Assembly (NCBI GenBank): GCA_028622995.1
Contig: JAJQJQ010000013.1
Coordinates: 2,666,001-2,730,000 of the forward strand
Origin: Panagrolaimus kolymaensis
Lineage: Eukaryota > Nematoda > Chromadorea > Rhabditida > Panagrolaimidae
Length of the DNA stretch: 64,000 nucleotides
Reading direction: 5' to 3'
The notes beneath the pieces are model-generated. The model was not told the DNA's origin and did not search any database. It worked only from the letters and a program-made list of their open reading frames with translations. How positions within the stretch are numbered: position 1 is the stretch's first letter; every line of letters begins with the position of its first letter. Shown piece after piece: positions 1 to 11,998 of this stretch. The translations under genes were made by a program, and so were the position numbers.

Positions 1-584
1 GTGTATACGGTAAATTTTATATTTGCATAATAAGTAAAAAGCAAACTACTTTTTTCTTAAATATCCAAAACAATTAGCAAAAAAATATTAAAGTTTTTTT
101 ATATTAATTTTTGATTTTTTTAGTTTGAAAAATTAAAAGAGGATTTCAAAAAATTTGATTGTGCAATATAAAAAATTTTTTTCGAATTTATTTAATGTAT
201 ACACAGAAGGCTTCACAAAAGACCCAAATCACTGAACGTTCTTTAGTTGGATTGAATTTTTAAATTAAGATTAAAGAAATTTAAAAATTGAGCTTTTGAT
301 TTTTGACTTTGTGCTTTTTGTTTGTATGAAGACAAAATTATTTGTGCACATTTAATAGAAGAATAAATGTTAAACAAACAATAAAATGTTTCATATTTTA
401 TTTTATAAAAGAGATACATGCATTTTTGAATTTGAAACAATTGTTTTAAAAAAATTGAGACAAAACTAAAAAGGCTTCAAAGCAAAAAGAACAATCAAAT
501 GCATTTCTTTCCGGTACTGCCTGGTACTCTTTTGTTAATAAAAAAGTGATATAAAAGGATTTCAAAGGATCCTTAATAAATATA
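1..584. other. A+T-rich stretch without a gene
   Basis: No coding exon was found. The only structure seen is an 8-bp inverted pair, GTGTATAC at 1-8 and GTATACAC at 197-204, too short to call an element. The last 40 bases are a poor match to the satellite that follows. Confidence 0.5.
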
Positions 585-3500
585 AACCTGTATTTTTTAT
601 GTAGATTTTTCTCAAAAATAAAATATCCAAAATCTTTTTACCGAATGTTTGAGGAGATGATCAAAGGATATTAATAAAACTTATTTTAAATAAATAAATA
701 ACAATCCAAAGAAGTGACATAAACTCTTTTTTCTTCAATGGACTCGAACCTGTATTTTTTATGTAGATTTTTCTCAAAAATAAAATATCCAAAATCTTTT
801 TACCGAATGTTTGAGGAGATGATCAAAGGGAATTAATAAAACTCTGTTTGAATAAATAAATAACAATCCAAAGAAGGGACATAAAGTCTTTTTTCTTCAA
901 TGGGCTCGAACCTGTATTTTTTATGTAGATTTTTCTCAAAAATAAAATATCCAAAATCTTTTTACCAAATGTTTGAGGAGATGATCAAAGGATATTAATA
1001 AAACTCTGTTTGAATAAATAAATAACAATCCAAAGAAGGGACATAAACTCTTTTTTCTTCAATGGGCTCGAACCTGTATTTTTTATATAGTTTTTTCTCA
1101 AAAATATAATAGCCCAAATCTTTTTACCGAATGTTTGAGGAGATGATCTAAGGGAATTAATAAAACTTTGTTTAAATAAATAAAAAACAATCCAAAGAAG
1201 TGACATAAACTCTTTTTTCTTCAATGGGCTCGAACCTGTATTTTTTATGTAGATTTTTCTCAAAAATAAAATATCCAAAATCTTTTTACCGAATGTTTGA
1301 GGAGATGATCAAAGGATATTAATAAAACTCTGTTTGAATAAATAAATAACAATCCAAAGAAGTGACATAAACTCTTTTTTCTTCAATGGGCTCGAACCTG
1401 TATTTTTTATGTAGATTTTTCTCAAAAATAAAATATCCAAAATCTTTTTACCGAATGTTTGAGGAGATGATCAAAGGATATTAATAAAACTCTGTTTGAA
1501 TAAATAAATAACAATCCAAAGAAGGGACATAAACTCTTTTTTCTTCAATGGGCTCGAACCTGTATTTTTTATATAGTTTTTTCTCAAAAATATAATAGCC
1601 CAAATCTTTTTACCGAATGTTTGAGGAGATGATCTAAGGGAATTAATAAAACTTTGTTTAAATAAATAAAAAACAATCCAAAGAAGTGACATAAACTCTT
1701 TTTTCTTCAATGGGCTCGAACCTGTATTTTTTATGTAGATTTTTCTCAAAAATAAAATATCCAAAATCTTTTTACCGAATGTTTGAGGAGATGATCAAAG
1801 GATATTAATAAAACTCTGTTTGAATAAATAAATAACAATCCAAAGAAGTGACATAAACTCTTTTTTCTTCAATGGGCTCGAACCTGTATTTTTTATGTAG
1901 ATTTTTCTCAAAAATAAAATATCCAAAATCTTTTTACCGAATGTTTGAGGAGATGATCAAAGGATATTAATAAAACTCTGTTTGAATAAATAAATAACAA
2001 TCCAAAGAAGGGACATAAACTCTTTTTTCTTCAATGGGCTCGAACCTGTATTTTTTATATAGTTTTTTCTCAAAAATATAATAGCCCAAATCTTTTTACC
2101 GAATGTTTGAGGAGATGATCAAAGGATATTAATAAAACTTTGTTTAAATAAATAAAAAACAATCCAAAGAAGTGACATAAACTCTTTTTTCTTCAATGGG
2201 CTCGAACCTGTATTTTTTATGTAGATTTTTCTCAAAAATAAAATATCCAAAATCTTTTTACCGAATGTTTGAGGAGATGATCAAAGGATATTAATAAAAC
2301 TCTGTTTGAATAAATAAATAACAATCCAAAGAAGTGACATAAACTCTTTTTTCTTCAATGGGCTCGAACCTGTATTTTTTATGTAGATTTTTCTCAAAAA
2401 TAAAATATCCAAAATCTTTTTACCGAATGTTTGAGGAGATGATCAAAGGATATTAATAAAACTCTGTTTGAATAAATAAATAACAATCCAAAGAAGTGAC
2501 ATAAACTCTTTTTTCTTCAATGGGCTCGAACCTGTATTTTTTATGTAGATTTTTCTCAAAAATAAAATATCCAAAATCTTTTTACCGAATGTTTGAGGAG
2601 ATGATCAAAGGATATTAATAAAACTCTGTTTGAATAAATAAATAACAATCCAAAGAAGGGACATAAACTCTTTTTTCTTCAATGGGCTCGAACCTGTATT
2701 TTTTATATAGTTTTTTCTCAAAAATATAATAGCCCAAATCTTTTTACCGAATGTTTGAGGAGATGATCAAAGGATATTAATAAAACTTTGTTTAAATAAA
2801 TAAAAAACAATCCAAAGAAGTGACATAAACTCTTTTTTCTTCAATGGGCTCGAACCTGTATTTTTTATGTAGATTTTTCTCAAAAATAAAATATCCAAAA
2901 TCTTTTTACCGAATGTTTGAGGAGATGATCAAAGGATATTAATAAAACTCTGTTTGAATAAATAAATAACAATCCAAAGAAGTGACATAAACTCTTTTTT
3001 CTTCAATGGGCTCGAACCTGTATTTTTTATGTAGATTTTTCTCAAAAATAAAATATCCAAAATCTTTTTACCGAATGTTTGAGGAGATGATCAAAGGATA
3101 TTAATAAAACTCTGTTTGAATAAATAAATAACAATCCAAAGAAGGGACATAAACTCTTTTTTCTTCAATGGGCTCGAACCTGTATTTTTTATATAGTTTT
3201 TTCTCAAAAATATAATAGCCCAAATCTTTTTACCGAATGTTTGAGGAGATGATCTAAGGGAATTAATAAAACTTTGTTTAAATAAATAAAAAACAATCCA
3301 AAGAAGTGACATAAACTCTTTTTTCTTCAATGGGCTCGAACCTGTATTTTTTATGTAGATTTTTCTCAAAAATAAAATATCCAAAATCTTTTTACCGAAT
3401 GTTTGAGGAGATGATCTAAGGGAATTAATAAAACTTTGTTTAAATAAATAAAAAACAATCCAAAGAAGTGACATAAACTCTTTTTTCTTCAATGGGCTCG

Positions 3501-6500
3501 AACCTGTATTTTTTATGTAGATTTTTCTCAAAAATAAAATATCCAAAATCTTTTTACCGAATGTTTGAGGAGATGATCAAAGGATATTAATAAAACTCTG
3601 TTTGAATAAATAAATAACAATCCAAAGAAGTGACATAAACTCTTTTTTCTTCAATGGGCTCGAACCTGTATTTTTTATGTAGATTTTTCTCAAAAATAAA
3701 ATATCCAAAATCTTTTTACCGAATGTTTGAGGAGATGATCAAAGGATATTAATAAAACTCTGTTTGAATAAATAAATAACAATCCAAAGAAGGGACATAA
3801 ACTCTTTTTTCTTCAATGGGCTCGAACCTGTATTTTTTATATAGTTTTTTCTCAAAAATATAATAGCCCAAATCTTTTTACCGAATGTTTGAGGAGATGA
3901 TCAAAGGATATTAATAAAACTTTGTTTAAATAAATAAAAAACAATCCAAAGAAGTGACATAAACTCTTTTTTCTTCAATGGGCTCGAACCTGTATTTTTT
4001 ATGTAGATTTTTCTCAAAAATAAAATATCCAAAATCTTTTTACCGAATGTTTGAGGAGATGATCAAAGGATATTAATAAAACTCTGTTTGAATAAATAAA
4101 TAACAATCCAAAGAAGTGACATAAACTCTTTTTTCTTCAATGGGCTCGAACCTGTATTTTTTATGTAGATTTTTCTCAAAAATAAAATATCCAAAATCTT
4201 TTTACCGAATGTTTGAGGAGATGATCAAAGGATATTAATAAAACTCTGTTTGAATAAATAAATAACAATCCAAAGAAGTGACATAAACTCTTTTTTCTTC
4301 AATGGGCTCGAACCTGTATTTTTTATGTAGATTTTTCTCAAAAATAAAATATCCAAAATCTTTTTACCGAATGTTTGAGGAGATGATCAAAGGATATTAA
4401 TAAAACTCTGTTTGAATAAATAAATAACAATCCAAAGAAGGGACATAAACTCTTTTTTCTTCAATGGGCTCGAACCTGTATTTTTTATATAGTTTTTTCT
4501 CAAAAATATAATAGCCCAAATCTTTTTACCGAATGTTTGAGGAGATGATCAAAGGATATTAATAAAACTCTGTTTGAATAAATAAATAACAATCCAAAGA
4601 AGGGACATAAACTCTTTTTTCTTCAATGGGCTCGAACCTGTATTTTTTATGTAGATTTTTCTCAAAAATAAAATATCCAAAATCTTTTTACCGAATGTTT
4701 GAGGAGATGATCAAAGGATATTAATAAAACTCTGTTTGAATAAATAAATAACAATCCAAAGAAGGGACATAAACTCTTTTTTCTTCAATGGGCTCGAACC
4801 TGTATTTTTTATATAGTTTTTTCTCAAAAATATAATAGCCCAAATCTTTTTACCGAATGTTTGAGGAGATGATCAAAGGATATTAATAAAACTTTGTTTA
4901 AATAAATAAAAAACAATCCAAAGAAGTGACATAAACTCTTTTTTCTTCAATGGGCTCGAACCTGTATTTTTTATGTAGATTTTTCTCAAAAATAAAATAT
5001 CCAAAATCTTTTTACCGAATGTTTGAGGAGATGATCAAAGGATATTAATAAAACTCTGTTTGAATAAATAAATAACAATCCAAAGAAGTGACATAAACTC
5101 TTTTTTCTTCAATGGGCTCGAACCTGTATTTTTTATGTAGATTTTTCTCAAAAATAAAATATCCAAAATCTTTTTACCGAATGTTTGAGGAGATGATCAA
5201 AGGATATTAATAAAACTCTGTTTGAATAAATAAATAACAATCCAAAGAAGTGACATAAACTCTTTTTTCTTCAATGGGCTCGAACCTGTATTTTTTATGT
5301 AGATTTTTCTCAAAAATAAAATATCCAAAATCTTTTTACCGAATGTTTGAGGAGATGATCAAAGGATATTAATAAAACTCTGTTTGAATAAATAAATAAC
5401 AATCCAAAGAAGGGACATAAACTCTTTTTTCTTCAATGGGCTCGAACCTGTATTTTTTATATAGTTTTTTCTCAAAAATATAATAGCCCAAATCTTTTTA
5501 CCGAATGTTTGAGGAGATGATCAAAGGATATTAATAAAACTCTGTTTGAATAAATAAATAACAATCCAAAGAAGGGACATAAACTCTTTTTTCTTCAATG
5601 GGCTCGAACCTGTATTTTTTATATAGTTTTTTCTCAAAAATATAATAGCCCAAATCTTTTTACCGAATGTTTGAGGAGATGATCAAAGGATATTAATAAA
5701 ACTTTGTTTAAATAAATAAAAAACAATCCAAAGAAGTGACATAAACTCTTTTTTCTTCAATGGGCTCGAACCTGTATTTTTTATGTAGATTTTTCTCAAA
5801 AATAAAATATCCAAAATCTTTTTACCGAATGTTTGAGGAGATGATCAAAGGATATTAATAAAACTCTGTTTGAATAAATAAATAACAATCCAAAGAAGTG
5901 ACATAAACTCTTTTTTCTTCAATGGGCTCGAACCTGTATTTTTTATGTAGATTTTTCTCAAAAATAAAATATCCAAAATCTTTTTACCGAATGTTTGAGG
6001 AGATGATCAAAGGATATTAATAAAACTCTGTTTGAATAAATAAATAACAATCCAAAGAAGGGACATAAACTCTTTTTTCTTCAATGGGCTCGAACCTGTA
6101 TTTTTTATATAGTTTTTTCTCAAAAATATAATAGCCCAAATCTTTTTACCGAATGTTTGAGGAGATGATCAAAGGATATTAATAAAACTTTGTTTAAATA
6201 AATAAAAAACAATCCAAAGAAGTGACATAAACTCTTTTTTCTTCAATGGGCTCGAACCTGTATTTTTTATGTAGATTTTTCTCAAAAATAAAATATCCAA
6301 AATCTTTTTACCGAATGTTTGAGGAGATGATCAAAGGATATTAATAAAACTCTGTTTGAATAAATAAATAACAATCCAAAGAAGTGACATAAACTCTTTT
6401 TTCTTCAATGGGCTCGAACCTGTATTTTTTATGTAGATTTTTCTCAAAAATAAAATATCCAAAATCTTTTTACCGAATGTTTGAGGAGATGATCAAAGGA

Positions 6501-6800
6501 TATTAATAAAACTCTGTTTGAATAAATAAATAACAATCCAAAGAAGGGACATAAACTCTTTTTTCTTCAATGGGCTCGAACCTGTATTTTTTATGTAGAT
6601 TTTTCTCAAAAATAAAATATCCAAAATCTTTTTACCGAATGTTTGAGGAGATGATCAAAGGATATTAATAAAACTCTGTTTGAATAAATAAATAACAATC
6701 CAAAGAAGTGACATAAACTCTTTTTTCTTGAATGGGCTCGAACCTGTATTTTTTATATAGAATTTTCTCAAAAACAAAATAACCAAAATCTTTTTGAAGA
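585..6800. repeat. 162-bp satellite array with higher-order structure
   Basis: About 38 head-to-tail monomers of exactly 162 bp; the marker CCTGTATTTTTTAT recurs at 587, 749, 911, 1073 and so on to 6743. Two main variants are seen. Type A reads ATGTAGATTTTTCTC. Type B reads ATATAGTTTTTTCTC followed by TATAATAGCCC. Type B lies at 1073, 1559, 2045, 2693, 3179, 3827, 4475, 4799, 5447, 5609 and 6095, so most spacings are 486 or 648 bp, giving 3-mer and 4-mer higher-order blocks. The first monomers (to about 1070) and the last partial one (from 6743) are more diverged, as expected at array edges. Minus-strand open frames of 97 and 151 residues inside it are products of the repeat. Each monomer carries a B-box-like motif on the minus strand (see findings). 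Confidence 0.97.
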
Positions 6801-6810
6801 TATGTATTCT

Positions 6811-7255
6811 TTAATTAATCGCACCGTTAGTTATTTTTGATAAATCTTCAACCAAACAAATATCATATCCTCGTTCTGATGCCCCAATATAACAACTCGC
6901 GACACATTTTTGTTTAACAAAAAAATATTTACATATTTGATTTAATTTTTTTGTAACCACAAAATGCCCTCTTTTCTCGAGGAATAAAAGAATTTTTACA
7001 AATGTGATTAACTAAGGAAGATGGCAATGCAAAAGTTTGAGCAGCAACATTTGATTGAGTAAAATATAATCTTATATTCTTTTTTAAATTTTTCTCCAGA
7101 AATGGGTTTTTACTACCATCAAAGAGATAGCTTCTTCTTCCTATTTCGATAAAGTTTTTTAAGTTTGATGGATCCATTTGAGATAATATAATAAATCTTC
7201 TTAAATTATTCTTAATATCTTTTAAACTGACTTTTTCCAAATACTTGCCAATTTA
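6811..7255 (-). pseudogene. SF1 (UPF1/DNA2-like) helicase fragment, frameshifted
   Basis: The minus strand from about 7255 encodes a helicase-like stretch with LYFTQSNVAAQTFALP, which fits motif Ia of superfamily 1 helicases (compare APSNVAVDxL). The frame closes at 6929-6931, but shifting by one base near 6970 gives RGHFVVTKK, then KCVASCYIGASERGYDI and CLVEDLSKITNGAIN, ending at a stop at 6811-6813. Order and spacing fit the stretch before motif II of UPF1-like helicases, but the usual Asp-Glu (DEA/DES) reads Glu-Asp. There is no ATG and no helicase core beyond this; the satellite begins directly downstream. I read it as a truncated, dead copy. An isochorismatase-type hydrolase was considered, because the spacing from CV to RGY also fits, but it does not explain the SNVAAQT motif. 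Confidence 0.5.
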
Positions 7256-7489
7256 TCTAAGAATAAATAAATCACATATTATATATATAACTTTTTTCAT
7301 TCAGTACTTTTAAAAAATTGCGATGGTTGTTTGTCCGTGGTTATTTTGCCAAATTTCTTCATCTTTCAATAACTATGAAAACCCCTAAAAATATCATCAC
7401 ATTCATTCTCAAATAAACAAAAGCACTCTAAAAAAAGGTAGGTACTTAAAGGCAACAATAATTAAGTAAAATATTGTATAGTGTGAGGC

Positions 7490-7583
7490 AGTGTTGTGAC
7501 TTTGCCTTTTGGTCGCACCGAGCAAGGCACTGGAGCACCGGTGTGGTGGGGTGCGGTGCGGGTGCGGTGCGAGTCACAACACT
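7490..7583. repeat. GC-rich short tandem repeat inside an inverted repeat
   Basis: AGTGTTGTGAC (7490-7500) and GTCACAACACT (7573-7583) are exact inverted copies flanking a G+C-rich core built of GTGCGG-type units. The core is far richer in G+C than its surroundings. It may be a small mobile element or a low-complexity insertion. The rest of 7256-8102 shows no gene. Confidence 0.6.
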
Positions 7584-8102
7584 GGTGTGAGCTGTCAAAA
7601 TAAATATATTGAAAGGAATCGATATGGGCTTTTAGGATTTCATTTTGCCATAACAACACAAGAAACTTATACATTATTTCTAAGTTATAATAAATGTTCT
7701 GGGTTTTAAGACAAATCATAATCTCTTAAATGTTTTTTAAATATAAATTGTACTTTACTAAAAATTAAAATTAAAATTGTTTTCTTTTGAGTTTAGTTTT
7801 TAAGCACATGAAAGTTTGAACCAAAAATATTTTTGCATTGTTTCTTTTCCGTTTCTCACTTCAAAAAATGCAAACATTTGTTACAATCAAAATTTTTCTG
7901 TTCTCTTTTTTTCTCGCTTTAACTTAAAACGTTGTATATAATAGAGATAGCCTAATCACAATAACAATTTTCATAGTTTCAAGATATTTTCCTCAGCCAT
8001 AGTTTTGTATATTTTTGTTTCTAATTTTGCTTTAGTTTCACTAAACAAAATTTAATTTCCCCCTTTTTTAAGTTCAATTTTTACTTTTTACATTTATCAT
8101 GG

Positions 8103-9123
8103 GTGCTTTCCAGAGCTGTCGTTTTCGCTGCGCCAGCGTGAAGCGAAAAACGCTCAGCGCTTTTTTTTTCAAAAAACGCCAGCGAAACGCCAGCGTTTTT
8201 TTAAATCAATTTTTTAGCGCTGCGCTGACAAGGGAACGGTCAGACATGTAAGTGAGATTTCGATATTTTGTTTAGCAGAAAATATTATTTAGCATATTTT
8301 ATAACATATCCCAAAATCTTAGCAGCGAATAGAAAGATGGTCTAAAGTTACAAGTCCTCAAAGTTTCAAATTGTGCTGCACGGAAATAGGAAGGTACAGA
8401 CAAGTTGTGAAGAGTAGTTTATTAGGCACGAAGCCACATGGTCAGAACAGTACAAACAAGGTTACTACAGGAAGTCAAGAGCGTATTAGAGAACATACAA
8501 TAGAATAAGCTAGGATCACAATAGGAAGTGATGGCTAGTTAGGATTGTTGTCCAGACACTTAGAGAAGTGACTGTTAGTGCACAACACAAATGATCAACG
8601 GGGAAACCCTATTGGACCTTTTTGACTCATAGGGTTTCCCCGTAGGACCTTTTTGACTCATAGGGTTTCCCTGTTGATCATTTGAAACTTTGAGGACTTG
8701 TAACTTTAGATCATCTTTCTATTCGCCGTTAAGATTTTGGGATATGTTATAAAATATGCTAAATAATATTTTCTGCTAAACAAAATATCGAAATCTCACT
8801 TACATGTCTGACCGTTCCCTTGTGAGTCTCAGCGTTTAACGCTGACGCCAGCGTTTTCGCTGAAAACTTTTGCTTTCAACGTAAGAAATACAACAAGAAA
8901 AAAATTTCACAACGAAAATAGTCCTTCAACAATTTTTTTATTGGGTTTCAAAATTGGAAACCGCCAGCGGCTCAGCGAAAACGCTGGCGTCAGCGTTTTT
9001 TTTTCAGCGCGCCCACGCTCAGCGTTTTTTGTTTTCGCTGAAACACAGCGTCGCTGGAAAAACGCTGAATGAAAAAACGCTGTCGCTAGCGAAAATCAGC
9101 GAAACGACAGCTCTGGTGCTTTC
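8103..9123. mobile_element. hAT-type non-autonomous element with long inverted arms
   Basis: Terminal inverted repeats CAGAGCTGTCG (from 8111) and CGACAGCTCTG (to 9115) are flanked by an exact 8-bp direct repeat, GTGCTTTC, at 8103-8110 and 9116-9123. An 8-bp target duplication and ends fitting YARNG are hallmarks of the hAT superfamily. Inside, CAGCG/CGCTG-rich subterminal sequence leads into a second inverted pair of about 140 bp (8229-8371 and 8680-8822). The centre has a duplicated segment around 8590-8680 containing CATAGGGTTTCCC. No transposase frame is seen, so it would depend on an enzyme supplied elsewhere. Confidence 0.9.
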
Positions 9124-9904
9124 CTTCAGATTATTATAACGGGTGAAAATTATTAATAAATTTTTGACGACTTAGATAGAATGAAGCAAATCGAAAGATT
9201 TGATATAGTTATATTTTTTTAACTTTTGCTTTCTTTTCATAGAAAAAAACGTGATTTTTTTGTTGCTGCTTTCTCCCTTTTTTGATGAAGCGTATCTATC
9301 GGCTGAAGAAGATTTTAATTGCATCTAATTGCGTAATGCGCAAAAAAAAAAAAGAAAAAAGAAAAGAGATTGAATGAATGAAAAGTTTACTCAGACGTTG
9401 CAGTCACACAATTTTTTATTTGAAAGTTAGAAAATCAAAGGATCTATATCTTTTTTTAATTAAATGCTTCAAAAATTTTTTTTAAATTATCTAAAAATTA
9501 TCAAATTAAGGCGGTCGCAATGCTTTGAAGAAAAAAATTAAAAATTTAGCTAAATTAAAAGAGAGAAAAAAATTTAATGAACTCAAATGGAAAAAGTTAT
9601 TCGTCAAATAAAATTATAAAAACATTTTTTTGTGGGGTATATAAATTGAAGAAGAACAATAATAATTTGGAAAGGTCGGAGGTTTTAGTACATATATTGG
9701 CGGCTGCTTCCACATGGTTGTATTAGTTGTTTAAAAAAATGTTTTTACTTTCACTTTTTTTTCAAAGCTTTTTTTTATTTCACATTCGAATTCTTTCCTT
9801 TATGTTCTCCGATTACCATAGACGTGTCTTTTATTTATTTAATTTCCCAAAAAAAATATCAAACACAATTTGGATTTTGCTTTTTTAGCTCCACAAAAAT
9901 AAAT
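9124..9904. other. Intergenic, upstream of the small secreted-peptide gene
   Basis: No coding exon was seen. Homopurine and homopyrimidine runs are common. A U-rich acceptor, CTTTTTTAG, ends about 14 bases before the ATG at 9905 and could be a trans-splice acceptor for that gene. Confidence 0.4.
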
Positions 9905-10179
9905 ATGTTTCAAATCAGAATATTGTCACTTTTCTTATTAATTGGATTATTTGCCGTTGCAATTATGGGACATCATTCACATTCTCATGAGTAAACAAAC
10001 GCATCCATTTTTAAAATTTAAAATCCAATGTTTTTTGTTTTTTCAGACATCACCACCATCATCATGGCCACGGTGGCGGTGGCGGTTATTATGGCAGAGG
10101 CGGTGGTGGTGGAAATGGATGGGGAAATAATGGGTTTGGATTATTCTCTCAACAATGGCCTTTCTTTGGCAGAAAATAA
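9905..10179 (+). CDS. Small secreted His/Gly-rich peptide
   Basis: Two exons, 9905-9990 and 10047-10179, joined by a 56-bp intron (GTAAAC to TTTTTTCAG), give a 72-residue protein. Residues 1-21 form a signal peptide (MFQIRILSLFLLIGLFAVAI). The mature part starts with a His-rich stretch of alternating and then six consecutive His, continues as Gly-rich GRGGGGG with aromatic residues, and ends QQWPFFGRK. Such His/Gly-rich composition could bind metal; short Gly/Tyr/aromatic secreted peptides in nematodes include antimicrobial NLP/CNC-type peptides. The C-terminal Gly-Arg-Lys also fits an amidation-plus-dibasic signal of a neuropeptide precursor. Function is not established. AATAAA signals follow the stop. 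The start is supported by the signal peptide and the acceptor just upstream. Confidence 0.75.
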
Positions 10180-10399
10180 AGTTTAAAGCTAAAGTTAATT
10201 TTTACAGAATTTATATATTTAAAAAAAAATTAAACGTGTATTATAATAAAGGATTAATAATATCTTATAAACTATAAAGTAGGGACTAATTACAATAACA
10301 TTTTTGAACTTTGTTTCATTTATATAAACTTAAAGCAAAAAGGAAAGACACGAAAAAAAGCAAAATAAAATTTAACTTTTATTGTTAGAAACTGTATAT

Positions 10400-11075
10400 A
10401 CTTCAATTGGCCCGATCCAGTATTTTTATTTGAGATTTTTTCTCAAACAAAAAATAGGGATAAATGTTTTTACCGAATAGTTGAGGAGATGAGCAAACGG
10501 ATGTATCAAAGAAATGGAAGAAAGGATAAAAAAAAGATTAATAAAAGAAAATTAAAATCTCAATTCGGATATTGTAAGTTTTGCAATAGCTTCTTTTGGA
10601 TGAGAAAATGCATTTTATTATGCCAAATAAAAAAATAACTCGGTATCAAAAAAATGTGAGAAAGGCTATCAAAAAAATTAAATAAAATTCTTTTTACCGA
10701 ATGTTTGAGGAAATGATCTGATGGAATTAGCAAAATTTTGTTTAAATAAATTGCTAATTATGCAAGGAAGTAACATAAATACATTTTTCTTCATTTGGCT
10801 CGATCCTGTATTTTTAATTTAGAATTTTCTTTAAAAAAAGAGAATAGAAAAATCTTTTAACACTATGATTGAGGAGAAGAGTTGACGGAATTAGCAAAGC
10901 TTTGTTTAAATAAATTCCTAATTATCCAAGAAAGTAACATAAATACCTTTTTCTTCATTTGGCTCGATCCTGTATTTTTAATTGAGATTTTTCTCAAAAA
11001 TAAAAATAGCCAAAAATCTTTTAACACTTTGATTGAGGAGATGAGAAAATGGAATTAGCTAAACTTTGATGTCAT
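10400..11075. repeat. Decayed satellite monomers, outlying copies
   Basis: Diverged copies of the 162-bp satellite lie at about 10400-10500 and 10680-11075. They keep TTTTTACCGAAT, GTTTGAGGA and TTGGCTCGATCCTGTATTTT; the last motif recurs about 163 bp apart near 10790 and 10953. The B-box-like core has decayed to GGATCGAGCC on the minus strand. Lower identity suggests older relics or an edge of a once larger array. Confidence 0.85.
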
Positions 11076-11669
11076 GAAATTATGGGCAAACTATATCCTA
11101 GAAAATTATTATTTAAAAACGATAAAACAAATCTTGATTAAGAAGTGTTAAAGGTCTATACTCACTTTTTAGATTTTAGATTTTTTTATTTTGAAAAACT
11201 AAATCGCTTTAAGATTCATTGCAAGCTTTTATTGTTTTTTAAAAACAAAAACACCCGCCAAAAATTTCCATTATTTTCTTGTCGAAAGTTTTAATGCAAC
11301 CGATTATTACTTATATAATAAGAAAAAATGATTTGTATAAATACTAAATCTATAAACAAAAAACCGATTTCAGCAACTAAAAATGCTTAGAAGATTTAGA
11401 ATGTATACCTGAGTTGCAATAAAAACAAATGATTTACTTTCTCAAATATTTATTTTATAAGGAAATTCCTTGCCTTGAATCGTCAAAAGCGAACCGATCG
11501 TAGTTAAAAGCACACAATTTTATGAAAAAGGAAAAAATTTATACCAAAATCAAAAAACAAAAACAGAATGGAAAACATATATCGCAAATAAATAAATAAA
11601 AATTACGTCTTTCTAAAGACTAAATTTAAAGATAAAAAACATTTAAAAGCGTATCTGTATAAATGATTT
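11076..11669. other. Intergenic, no gene seen
   Basis: A+T-rich. No exon or clear repeat could be supported. Confidence 0.4.
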
Positions 11670-11998
11670 TTAGAATCTACATGAAACATAGTCATTGTAG
11701 TATAAAGTTAATCGCGGTTTTGAAGATACTGGTATCCATTTATTATCGAAATAATTGCGAAGTTTTTTAATTTCTTCAAAATCAATAATATCCGCAACAG
11801 CAGAAGATGTATCATAAAAAGTTACTGAAAAAAGAGAATACGAAGTAAGAAAATTCTGAAAAATCAAAATTTAGAAAACTATCCTCTGTTAAAAAAAACT
11901 ATTTTACTTCCAAAAATTTGTAATATTCATCCGGGTTAAAAAGATTATCAGCGAGATGAAGACGAAGCTTTTGGATTTTAGTAGCAGGGGGTTGTTTT
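11670..11998 (-). pseudogene. F-box-like family member, C-terminal exons only
   Basis: Two adjacent minus-strand exons match the last two exons of the intact relative at 30594-31538. The upstream one (about 11998-11918) reads KIQKLRLHLADNLFNPDEYY then KFLE before GTAAAA. The downstream one (11855-11670) starts NFLTSYSLFSVTFYDT, includes WIPVSSKPRLTLYY and ends at a stop. The relative has DSEDFYQFLQ and WQPIEEKPKLTF at the same places. The N-terminal half with the F-box-like motif was not found upstream; an in-frame stop occurs near 12010. Probably a broken copy. Confidence 0.6.

Noticed and set aside
985..3546. Minus-strand open frames of 97 and 151 residues beginning MDILFLRKIYIKN
   Set aside because: They repeat with the 162-bp satellite monomer (a multiple of three), so an open frame extends through successive monomers by chance.
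585..6800. CRISPR array
   Set aside because: Repeats are contiguous 162-bp monomers without unique spacers, in a eukaryotic genome.
6811..6930. Isochorismatase-type hydrolase C-terminus (CV...RGY...VED)
   Set aside because: Spacing fits by chance, but the upstream TQSNVAAQTFA motif and the whole order of motifs fit an SF1 helicase better.
7509..7719. Overlapping open frames on both strands in the GC-rich patch
   Set aside because: Made by the GTGCGG short repeat; no splice context or similarity.
8954..9139. 61-residue open frame at the right end of the hAT-type element
   Set aside because: Lies in CGCTG-rich terminal repeats of the element; not a gene.
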